Shown: in pieces, positions 8,901 to 18,069 of the stretch
How the letters are laid out: every line of letters starts with the position of its first letter
Numbering within the stretch: position 1 is the first letter of the stretch
NCBI GenBank assembly: GCA_021014945.1
Contig: MU266705.1
Span: 1 to 20,524, forward strand
Length of the DNA: 20,524 bases
Source of the DNA: Leucogyrophana mollusca
Taxonomy: Eukaryota; Basidiomycota; Agaricomycetes; Boletales
Direction of reading: 5' to 3'
The notes under the pieces: generated by a model
Seen by the model: only the letters and a program-made list of their open reading frames with translations
The model's database searches: none
Told to the model about the DNA's origin: nothing
Made by a program: the position numbers and the translations under genes

Positions 8901-10152
8901 TCACGAGACAACATCTTCCCAACCCCCCCAGTCTCCCCCGACCTTTCTTACTTTCACCTTCTCACCTCCTTGCCCAAAATATGCCGCGTTATACCAGGCC
9001 TTGAGGTCATCCTCACCAAAAGGGCCAAAGACTTCCCCTGTCTGCTCGGGAACATCCCACCGATATTCGTACTTTACGTCCGCAGATGGGGGCACCCAGT
9101 CAGGTTCTACCTCCCCGCTGGACCGAACGGCGCGTACGAGTTCTTCGTAGGTCTTAGAATAGATGTCGGTGTCTCCGAGCGACATGATATTGGAAGCGAG
9201 ATGTGTGATTAGATCGATGTCCGAGAGACCCTTGGGCTGCTTGTCCACAGCCATTGCATTCCCCGACAATTCATCATTTGACTTGCCGTTTGGACGCTTT
9301 CTATGAAAGGTGTCAGCACGTCCGTTGCTCTGGATTGCACGAAAATACATACTTGATTGATTGGGCGCTTTTCTTCGATTTGGCACCTATCCGCTGCAAG
9401 GCCTCGAGTACGCTTTCGCCTTTCTTCAACATGGCGACCAATTGCATCTCGAGTGCTCCCTTGCCACCGCTCTGCTCAAGCTCCCTCTCCTCAGCTTTCA
9501 TCTTCTCCCGCTGTATCCGTTCCAGGTGTCGCTTTTGACGCCTCGCCTGCTTGATCTCTTTCTCGTCTAGACCGTCCATCCAACGGTCGTGCACGCCATG
9601 AGGATCGAAAGACTTGACATACGTCCCATCGGCAGAGAACTTGCCCTCTTCCATCTCTTCCCGCATGTTGAAAGAGGAGAGCTCATAACCCATGCCAGCT
9701 TTCTGTCGCCGTTTCGCATCATCCTCGTCCTCGGGATCCCCATCGTCCGACTCACTTTCGCTCCCCGACTCGTTGAATTCTTGTCCTTCGATATCACCCA
9801 GCCGCAAAAACTCTTCCTTCTTCTTCTTCGCGCCCGCCTCTTCCTTCTTTTCCTCTTTCTCACCCATCGCAAACATATCGTCGTCTTCGTCCCCATCGGC
9901 ATCCTTTCTCCTGCTCAACACTACTCCTTCGCCATCATCACTGGAATCTGAATCGTATCCTTCGTTCTTCACCCGGCCTTTGCGCTTGATTGAAGGATCC
10001 TCAAGAGCAGAATCGACTTGTTCTGCAAAGTTCACAGGGTCCTCGCCTGGCTCGACGAACCGTGTTTTCTTTGTAGCATGGGACGGTAATTGCGATGTGG
10101 ATGCTTCGGCATTAGACGTCGCAGCTCTTTTTTGTGCTGTTCGAGGCGGCAT
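8901..10152 (-). CDS. lin1: LIN1/CD2BP2-like GYF-domain protein (U5 snRNP-associated)
   Basis: Exons 10152-9353 and 9300-8901; 1200 nt, 399 aa. The single intron is 52 nt (donor GTATGT, acceptor CATAG). The N terminus is basic and acidic-rich, with the family segment KKTRFVEPGEDPVNF, several Asp/Glu/Ser runs and a Lys/Arg-rich helix around 200-250. The C terminus (about 344-398) is a GYF domain: YEYRW, then VFGPFGEDDLKAWYNAAYF. The family binds proline-rich partners and is part of the U5 snRNP (human 52K/CD2BP2, yeast Lin1); in yeast it has also been linked to cohesin. The name-giving GYF triplet here reads AYF. The start is the first ATG of the frame, with A at -3. It converges on rad54. The domain order makes the family firm. 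Confidence 0.9.
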
Positions 10153-10513
10153 GTTGCGACTTGGGACGGATTGTGATAATTGCTTGGACACCACTATGTC
10201 AGAGGTTTGCTAGTGTTTGCACCGGTTACAAGGTTGGTGACCCCGATCGTGTATGAAAGTCCGAGTCGTGGTTGTCATTTGGTTGGCATATATATGAGGT
10301 CTGTCATAGGATATCGTTCTGGGCAACATAATTACCAGAGAATCGATGTATGTATATGCAGGGGAGGTGGATACTGGAATAGACGAAGGTGACCATGACG
10401 CACTGCGAACCCATGTAGACATTAAAACGAAACCGTACGGGACGTGAAGATAAATGCATCGAATGATAAAGCAGGAGACACGGGAAAAACAAATTGGTAT
10501 GATCGTTCAAGTC
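10153..10513. other. Intergenic: lin1 promoter and chromodomain-gene 3' UTR
   Basis: 361 bp lie between the start of lin1 and the stop of the chromodomain gene, both on the minus strand. It should carry the lin1 promoter and the neighbour's 3' UTR. No further gene, repeat or recognisable regulatory motif was found. Confidence 0.5.
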
Positions 10514-13123
10514 TCATTTTGCCAGGGTCGCAGATCTGTACACAGCGTTAGCGTACGCGGTGTTGTTCTCGACGATGGCACGAGAGACGAGAAGACTTCT
10601 GGATAGGCCAATCAGATGCTCGGGGGCAGAAAGTCGCTCGCCAATAGCAGAATTTCTGGAAGAGTAGAACACAAGGAGCTCTCCAGCAATCGTAGCAGCG
10701 TACTGTTGGCAGGCATCAATTTAAGCCAGTGACGGACACCGATGGATTGAAGTTGACTAACCACCTGGCCCGACTCCAGACGCGTAAGGAAGACTTCGAA
10801 GGAACCCTTCTGTGCGTCGTCTGCGTCTGTGTCTGGTACAACCCTGGCACCCGAGCCTCCGCCTCGAAGTGCGCTGACAATAGCCAAAGCATCTTGCGTC
10901 CCATAGAAGGAACCAGGGCGAGTAGTTGAAGTCTCGCCCACAATAGCATCCATGGATTTAGACCCAGGTACCTGGTGTTTGTCCTTGAACGTCACTGGGA
11001 TAGTGGTGAGTTCGTCGATCATGAAATTGAAGGCCGCACTGGGAAATGACTTGAATAACAAGAACACAGTGCGAGAAAATGTTCGGAATACCTGTCACCA
11101 GAGGCATCTGGGGTGGGAACCAATGGTTTGGAGATACCAACATACCTATATATTGATCAATAATAGCAGGGGAAGTCAGCGAATATATTGCCTACAGGGC
11201 TCCGAATATGGTGGAGGCATTGCCGGTAGGTGCGTCGTTTGTGATCGATGAGGACGACTGAGCAGACGGGAACAACTGTTCTTTTGCTAGAGCAAGCCTG
11301 GATGAATGGAATCAGGAACTGAGCTTCAGACCAGCTTCATGGGATATGACTAACCTCTTTTCTGTAGCCTCGTCTTCGGCTGACTTCGAGGGCGTGTCCT
11401 TGAGCACCTCGGTGTTGGCATCTGGGCCTTTCGCCGTTGTATCGTCCTCGAAATCAGGCAAGGTATGCGCATCCTCCTTCAGGCCAGCCGCCTCCAGCAG
11501 CTCGGCGCCGGATGGAACTGGTGCTGGCGGTGGCGTCATCTCTGGCAAATGACCAAGATCTATATCATCAGCTGCATCCGAATCGCCCCACGACGTGACC
11601 GTAAATCCTCGGTCTCTCTCCCCCTCTGGCACAAGCGGAATCTCCTTTGCCGCACTATCCGTTACGGGGTGGTACTGGCCTTTCACACTTTTTAGCTCTC
11701 CATTTTGCACCGTCAGCAAAGAGCTTTTGTTTTTTCCCGACGGCGCAGAACGGTGTAGTTTTAAACCAGAGGGAAGTCCTTGTGACGTAGAGCCTGTACC
11801 ATCTTCAATCTGAGAGGTGGACGAACTTTGCCCATTTCGTGCAAGAAAGCGCGATTTTGCAAGGATGGCATTACCCATGCCTTGGTCCACCAGTGGATCG
11901 TCGACAAGTTTGACCCGGGGATTAGCGGCACGAGCGCGGTGCGATGGTAGCGCTGTTTTGGCGGGAGTACGTCCCGAGCTTTCGCCATTCAAGAGCGAGG
12001 GTGAGCCAAACAAAGGATTCGGCGAACCAGGCTCCTCAGGGGCGTCATTGGTAGCTGTTTGTTCGACTTCAATAGTGACGCCAGTCTCGTCAAATGGAAC
12101 AAGGTCATCAAACTCGGGTTTTTGGTCGGTATCGATATTCATGTCCTGTGCGGACCGATTATCGGCGTTGTTGGGAGTCGTCATCATCAATTCGTCCTCC
12201 ACCTCGTCTGTGTCGCCATCAGCATCAGCATCTGTAACATCCCCTATGTCTGGTCCAAATAGCGAAGACGACTGGCGAAGAGGGGGTGAGGAACGGGATG
12301 GACCTGGAGAAGATGCACGTCGACGTTTCTTCCCTCGAGCGGAATCGAGGACGTTCTTTTCACCACCGAGCGATTGCCGGCCACCCACAGCTTTCTCAGT
12401 CGGCCTCCTGGCCCGTGTCCGTTTAAGTGGTGGCTCTTCTGAAGCACCTTCCGAGGTGCGACGTTTTTTGCTGGTCCTAGAGCTCTCATTGGCCTCCCTT
12501 TCTCGTGAAGTGCTCGGCGGCGGTGGAGGCGGCTGTTCGTGGGTTGACGGCTTGGGGTGAGATTTCTTCTTCTTCATTCCACCTACATTTGAACGGGTGG
12601 CATTAGAAGACATCCTCGAACCTTGTGAAGGAATTGAGGCATACGTGGGGGCCCAGTTGCGAATAATTCTTCCCCAACCTTGAACTGTTTAAGATCATCT
12701 ATATCCCGACCCCCAGTATCAACTCTGCTCCAGAATTTCTTCAAGATATGCTCCGACCCATTATCAAATGACGAAGTCGGTTCCCAGCTGTTGCCCGGGG
12801 TTAGCGAGAGCTTGGAATCCCCTAACAAGCAGAACTCACGTGTTGTCACTTAGTTTATCGTAGCCTTTCCACTGGACGGCACGTCAATCAAAGGTGAAGT
12901 AAACACCATTAAGCTCTTACTTTAACGAAGAACTCCTGTTGCGACATGGACAACATTGATCAGTGGACATCATCAGTGTGACGGACATGGGTCATACCCA
13001 GGTGGCCTTGCCTCTAGGCAACCGTTTGAGGCGCGCTTGGGTGACAGACTCTACGTCGAGGATTCAGTTTGTCTCTTCCACAACTTTTGATATATACGCA
13101 CCGACTTCATACTCGTCGCCCAT
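10514..13123 (-). CDS. Chromodomain protein, predicted H3K9-methyl reader
   Basis: Exons: 13123-13102, 13050-12998, 12935-12921, 12871-12840, 12787-12645, 12582-11355, 11297-11196, 11145-11092, 11038-10762, 10702-10514; 2115 nt, 704 aa. The N terminus (about 4-65) is a canonical chromodomain, with YEVESV, FFVKWKGY and DNTWEP, ending ILKKFW. Y5, W31 and Y34 match the HP1 aromatic cage that holds methyl-lysine. Residues about 90-490 are low-complexity, rich in Ser, Pro and acidic stretches, with basic clusters (KKKKSHPK, SKKRRTS, GKKRRRASSP) that would serve as nuclear signals. The last ~200 residues (LALAKEQLFP onward) look folded but match nothing I recognise. No chromoshadow or SET domain is seen, so it is not HP1 or a methyltransferase. 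A Chp1-like (RITS) role is possible but unproven. Exon structure is firm in the chromodomain and somewhat less so at the C terminus. Confidence 0.82.
12921..12935 (-). other. 15-nt microexon in the chromodomain
   Basis: The bases encode EFFVK (26-30), joining ATW to WKGYDKL. Flanking introns are 12936-12997 (62 nt, donor GTATGA, acceptor CAACAG) and 12872-12920 (49 nt, donor GTAAGA, acceptor TCCAG). Both ends are phase 0. The exon carries the beta-strand leading to cage residue W31. Confidence 0.8.
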
Positions 13124-13489
13124 GTTAACACCTCGCGACTCGGAAGCGCAAGGCTCAAAATGAGAGTCGCGTCAAATGACAAGAGCCGCGTGGGAAAGCA
13201 ATGCTCTATTGGGTATTGACAGTGTGCAAGTCCAATATATCTTACCAGCAGGGGCCAACACTTACCTGGCATCGCCAGTTCAAGTATTTTAAAAGGCATG
13301 CATTAGTAGTACTATGCCGAGCTAGATCCAAAACGTCTCCAATCCAACAGATCTATCCGTGCAACAAGAATTGTACACTACAATTAGATAGCGTGATAGC
13401 AGGTAAGCAAGCAGGAAGAGTAAAAAAACAGTCAAGTAGAGATAACGGCCAAAAGATCAAGTCGTGACATTCATGAGATCATCTGCTGG
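13124..13489. other. Intergenic: chromodomain-gene promoter and crb2 3' UTR
   Basis: 366 bp lie between the start of the chromodomain gene and the stop of the checkpoint gene, in tandem on the minus strand. No open frame with coding character, repeat or clear motif was found. Confidence 0.5.
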
Positions 13490-16400
13490 TCATCGTTGGC
13501 TGATAGGCAGTAACCTTCCGGCAATAAGACACTCCTTGACCCACGGAACGTGAACAAGTGTCACGTCAGCCTCCCGAAGGTCTTTCCCAGCTTCATCGCA
13601 GTCCTTCACGACCACGTAGTCGAAAACTTTGAGATCCTTGGAGGATGCGGACTTCACATCGAACACAGCTTCGACGCGTGAGGCTCCCATCGCCAAGATG
13701 ATCCAAGGCACCGACCGACTCGCCTCCTTGTTTCCATCGACAGACGGAGTCTACGAGTCATGTGTCAATAAGGTATAACGCACACCGAGCAACGAGAGCA
13801 CCTTGCGAGTCTTTGGCAGAGGAACAAAGTCCGCGCCAACACACAATATCGACTTGTCCGTGAACAATTTGGATGCGGCCAAATTCGACATGATTTCCGT
13901 AAGGTGCTCCTGGCTATTACCCCAATCAAGATCAATAAGCTGAGAGACGCGCGCATTGAGGAAGTCGGAGAATCCCGCAGGGAGTAGGAATGGCTGCCAA
14001 TCCTGGACTCGACCCATTTAGCGAAGGTCAATCAAGTCCAACATATGGAGAACTCACCGGCTTGGGAGGCCCACGTACCCATTCAACCGATACACAAGGG
14101 ATTCCGAGAGCAAGAGCCATCAAGAACTTCGGTTTCTGATTGGAGTCATCAGACAGAAGGAATACCCTTTCGACACCATCTTTCATCAACCAATGTAGGT
14201 CCTTCTGGGCGGCTACCCAACGCTTGTTGCCCGAGCTGTGCGTTCCCTGCATGGAAAATACAGATGACCAGTCGTCGAGCACCACTCCGCCCTTGTTCTT
14301 GACATCGAGCATGATGCCGTCCTTGGCTTGCTCAGGATTCCTACTCCCAACGCTGAGAGTTATCACAAAACCAGTCTTCGACAAGCTCTTGCCACCACCT
14401 TTGACCGATGCGGCGCTTAGCATAGATAGTTTCGAGGGCGAGGGGGAAGCTTGAAGCATCTTCGGTCTGATGAGTGGCACGATCGACTCCGCGTCGAGCA
14501 TACGCTCCTTCCACTGGCTCATCAGCGTCCGACTCGCGATCATGAGATCTTGAACTTCCACGTCAGAAGTCGAAAGGTTTGCCCCGTCGTCCACCTGCAC
14601 CTGAACAACGCCGTCCGAGTCAAATTGATATACACCAACGACTTTTCCCTTGACGTTCCCCTCGATCAAGATGACATTGTCTCCAAGCATCAGTTGGCAC
14701 TGGCGCATTTTTGAAATATCTACACTGTCTTCAGTGCCATCATCAAATTTGATGAGATATCGGGTGCTGGAAGGAGACTGTTGAGAGTGGACGGTCCCAG
14801 AGTAGTAATGGCCGTCCTGCTTCCATAAAGCGAACACCCTCGTGGCAGGCTCGCTTGCGGCGCGACTGGTGGACATGACTGAACGTAGACGCTTTGTCGA
14901 TCGTGCAGGAGGTGCTGGTGTGTCTGACTGCTTGCTAGCCTTCGTAGACGCCTTCGAAACAGCACGTTCGACTTTCACGTCCGCAACTCGTCGCCGTTTG
15001 CGTGGCGGAGGGTCGTTCTCAGGTTGATCAATGTTCATATCGTTATCATCTGCGGGCTCTGTCTCCTCTTCCTCCTCCTTCTCAGGCCTTGGAACCAGGT
15101 TCAGATCGTCCTCAGCGTCGTGGCGAGCCCATTCCTCCTCCGAGCTCTCCGTGTCAGATGACAGGCGACGCTTTTTGGCATTGGCGGCCGTCGACGTTGA
15201 TCGAGATCGTCGGTTCTCACGAACAGGGGCCGAAGGCACATTGGTCTTCGATTTCTTACTTGATGGTCTCGGTCGTGACGGGACAGCAGAGGGTGGGCGA
15301 GATTTCGGAGGTTGATCGTGCAAATCTTGTTCAGGCGCAGAAGTAGGAATTTCTCCGGAGTCCCGTGACATACCCTTCTGGGCAGGTGTACCAGTCGTGC
15401 GAGTGGTACTTTTGGGCCTGGAGTTGGGCTTCGAGACTCCCTTATCTACCCCGGCACGTCTGGTTGCAGATACAAGTGGCTTTGACGACTTGTCAACCTG
15501 CTGCAAAACACAGTGAGTCCGGCTAAAACCCCCGAATAAATATCACCCACCAATTTCGGATGGCCGCTTGGAGGAGCCATGGATTTAGCAGTCGACGGCT
15601 TCTCCTTCGGTTTGCTAGGAGGTCTTGCAGTGCCTCTGGACCGTCCTTTGCTCGCTAGTACAGAGGCCAGCGGTACATCATCGTCATCGTCATCGTCGTC
15701 ATTCCCTTCCCCACGATCACTACCGTCGTCCATCCCAACAGAGTCCGGAACAATGTCACCTGAATCTTGCTCTGACATGGGGCTGAGAGCCCGGAAGGGA
15801 CGTTTCGCTGGACTCCTTGTCGCGGGATCATCGTGCCTGGTGTCATCCAAAGGGGTGGCACCACGTGCCGCTCGTAATGGCTCGGAATCGGGAACAATTT
15901 CCAGACCATCGTGGTCTGGCGCAGCTAGGCGATGTCGGTATATAGGTCTTTGGTTGACTTCATGCGCAGGCGAGGAGTCACGGTCATTAGATTCAGTGGC
16001 ATTGGCGTGATTTGCTCCTGAATTATCCTCTTCGACATGGGATGGCTGGGTTTCCTGATTTACTTCTCCGCGCGGGGGGCGGCCAGCCGGGGGCAGACGT
16101 GACATCCCTTCCTTCTGCAACTGGCGCAATCGGTCTAGTCTGTGCCTCTGGTTCGGGTGAACCATCGAAATGAGACTGCGGGGGGTATCTGACGTCACAG
16201 AAGGTGGGGCGCCAGGGTATACCCACTGGGGGGATGTGGAGGCCCCATCCTGTGCATCCTCTTCACCCCCGCCAACATTGGTATCATCGGGCTGAGTCGC
16301 CTGGAGCTCCGTGGGCTGGGTCGGTTCTAGGTCCGAAGGCTGGGTCGGCTCCAGGTCCGAGGGCTGGGTCGGCTCAAGTGCTGACAAATCTAAGGGTTGC

Positions 16401-17546
16401 TGGGCAGCCTGCTGAGCAGCATTGTCAGCCAGCTCTCTGTCCAGAAGGCGGTCGAGTGACGAGGTCGGTTGGTCGAAGTCAAATGCCTGTGTTGACTCTT
16501 GGCTGTGGTGATCCAGTTCATTGTCAAACTGTCCAAAGAAGAATGTGTCCCGATTCTGTGACTGTGCGACACGAGAATGTTGCGAGGAGCCCTCGGAATG
16601 CGAGGGAGTGGCGGCAACGAGAACAGTTCCGTTATTAGTGTAACTCGTAGATGGTTCGCTAGCCTTCTGGGCGGAGTACGCCCGTCTAGCTAAGCTGAAA
16701 AATGATTCATCCTCCTCTCCTACCGCAGAGGTGGCATCATTCGTATCGTCCAAGAGTGCCTCCGCTGAGTTTCGCCCCAAATGCGACAATGGTACACTGA
16801 ACTGTTTCGCAGATGCAAGAAATTGCTCTTCAGGATCCTGTGACACGCCACCTGCAAACGAATCTTGGGAAGCTGGGGATGGTGACCTGTGGTAGCGTGA
16901 ACCTGGCATAGACTTTGTAGGATGAAGACGAGGGTTGATATCTCTGTTGGCTCGAGGAGACTGAAACGACACGGCTTTTACACCTGGAGAGGACAAGGTA
17001 ACTATGTTCACGCGGGGAATGTCATGAATGGCGTGGTGGCTCACCGTTTACCCCAGCAACACCGGTAGCCGACCGTGAATGAGGGTGGCTCAAAGGGTCG
17101 GCATGGGACCCTTTATTCGGCAGCTTGGCTGGTGGTGCATGGGGAGACGATGATCTGGTCCGAACAGGGACGTCATGCCTAATATCATTGGAGGTAGGTG
17201 TGTTCTCTTTCTGCGATCCAGTGTCTGACTGGAAGCCCTCGTATTGACTTTGGGTTTGCGTCGCTGCGAGACCGTGAAAATGATACCTAGGTGCAGAGTT
17301 CCTGGCTGGCGGCACCATGCTGTCGGCGGATAAGTCCTTGGTGCCATTGGACTCATCCGCCACCGGGTCTCTCATGCTGACATCCCAATCCATATGTTGC
17401 TCGACATCACCACTCCGTCTCGCCAAAACCTCCTCTATCAATTGCGTCGGCTGAGACTCCACAGTGTCACTTCACGGCATCATGTTCGTAAGTTAAGTCT
17501 ACGACTCGTAAGGGGAACTAAACCATTCATACCTATGGAGGTCCAT
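13490..17546 (-). CDS. crb2: Crb2/Rad9/53BP1-type DNA damage checkpoint mediator
   Basis: Exons: 17546-17533, 17469-17045, 16983-15551, 15500-14058, 14002-13802, 13750-13490; 3777 nt, 1258 aa. The family binds damaged chromatin through methylated histone and phospho-H2A and relays ATR/ATM signals to Chk1/Rad53 kinases. The N-terminal ~800 residues are disordered and carry many SQ/TQ sites, including a repeated PTQPSDLE array and an eight-Asp run. A Tudor region (about 846-943) holds RVFALWKQDGHYYSGTV and YLIKFDDGTEDSV. Two BRCT repeats follow: the first (about 997-1105) contains VFLLSDD and CVSVEWV, the second (about 1125-1258) has VVKDCDEAG and HVPWVKECLIAGRLLP. The TAG at 13751-13753 lies inside a 51-nt intron, so the gene is not broken. 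The weakest point is the 5' end: the 14-nt first exon (MDLH plus part of Ser) is inferred from phase; otherwise translation could begin at 17393. Confidence 0.88.
15677..15700 (-). repeat. Eight-codon Asp run in crb2
   Basis: Eight consecutive aspartate codons, GAC or GAT, lie inside an acidic stretch of the disordered N-terminal region. Such trinucleotide runs are prone to length change by slippage and often vary among strains. Confidence 0.8.
16290..16378 (-). repeat. 24-bp tandem repeats encoding a TQ cluster in crb2
   Basis: Units begin at 16290, 16314, 16338 and 16362 (the last partial), each 24 bp. The middle two differ at few positions and the 16290 unit is more diverged. Read on the minus strand each unit encodes a variant of PTQPSDLE, giving three PTQP copies followed by a degenerate ATQP. 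TQ is the target of ATR/ATM-type kinases, so the repeat multiplies possible phosphorylation sites. Confidence 0.9.
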
Positions 17547-17748
17547 AGCACGTTCTATCTCTCGGAGGGAGTTCTGAGATACGCAGCTTCTTCACCGCAC
17601 CCGCGGAAGTAAGAGAATAAGGCGGCTCTGGAAAGTCCGAGATCCTGTATAAGAACCGGACGCGCACTAGTGTCGACGCGACCGGGCACTCACTGGTGAT
17701 AGTCTCCAGCGGAAGCAATTTTTTTTGAAGATCATTCAAGAAAACCAA
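17533..17748 (-). other. Orphan 71-codon open frame at the 5' end of crb2
   Basis: The frame begins after an in-frame TAG, has no ATG, and ends exactly at the TAG preceding the donor of crb2's first intron. Its translation includes LPLETITSECPVASTL then VRVRFLYRISDFPEPP. It overlaps the proposed first crb2 exon in another frame. It could be 5' leader sequence, an extra upstream crb2 exon or part of a small gene whose ATG lies on an exon I could not place. I do not recognise the product. Confidence 0.25.
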
Positions 17749-18069
17749 CGCTGTCTACCGGCGCGTCTGACTGAGGTGGAGCTGGGGGAAAGTAAGCCGG
17801 AAAGAAAAGCAAAATGGAGACCTTGACTTCGAGCTCAGGGTCATTAGCACCAGACCGCGAATCCCCAGCCACAAAGTTCCCTTATCAGGTTGTTGTGGTC
17901 TGCTTGACTTGCTAGGTTATATTTGTCACGTGATTATGAAACGACGCGTCTCGGCTAATTCCGACAAACTCTTGTTGATTTCTTCTTTGGTGCACTAGCT
18001 GGCTCTCTTACTCTGCTTCTGCCCGTCCGCTCATTTACAACCCGCGCTGGTCGCTACACAAAGGGCGAC
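17547..18069. promoter_or_regulatory. Divergent promoter region of crb2 and the membrane protein gene
   Basis: 523 bp separate the two proposed start codons. A CACGTG (within GTCACGTGA) lies at 17927-17932 and an ACGCGT at 17944-17949, about 120 bp upstream of the plus-strand gene and 380-400 bp upstream of crb2. Just before 18070 the plus strand is pyrimidine-rich (17990-18035), which is common at fungal transcription starts. Part of the left side is the orphan frame described separately. Confidence 0.5.

Noticed and set aside
9692..10213. 173-codon frame on the plus strand
   Set aside because: Antisense to the acidic N terminus of lin1; its Ser/Phe runs are the complement of Asp/Glu/Lys codons.
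11817..12560. 247-codon frame on the plus strand
   Set aside because: Antisense to the disordered middle of the chromodomain protein; no domain and biased composition.
13751..13753. In-frame TAG between the two halves of the second BRCT repeat of crb2
   Set aside because: It lies at the 3' end of a 51-nt intron (13751-13801) with a phase-0 GT..AG pair; removing it joins LPKTRK to TPSVDGN and restores the domain, so the gene is not a pseudogene.
15579..16010. 143-codon frame on the plus strand
   Set aside because: Complement of the crb2 disordered region, including the Asp run read as Ser.
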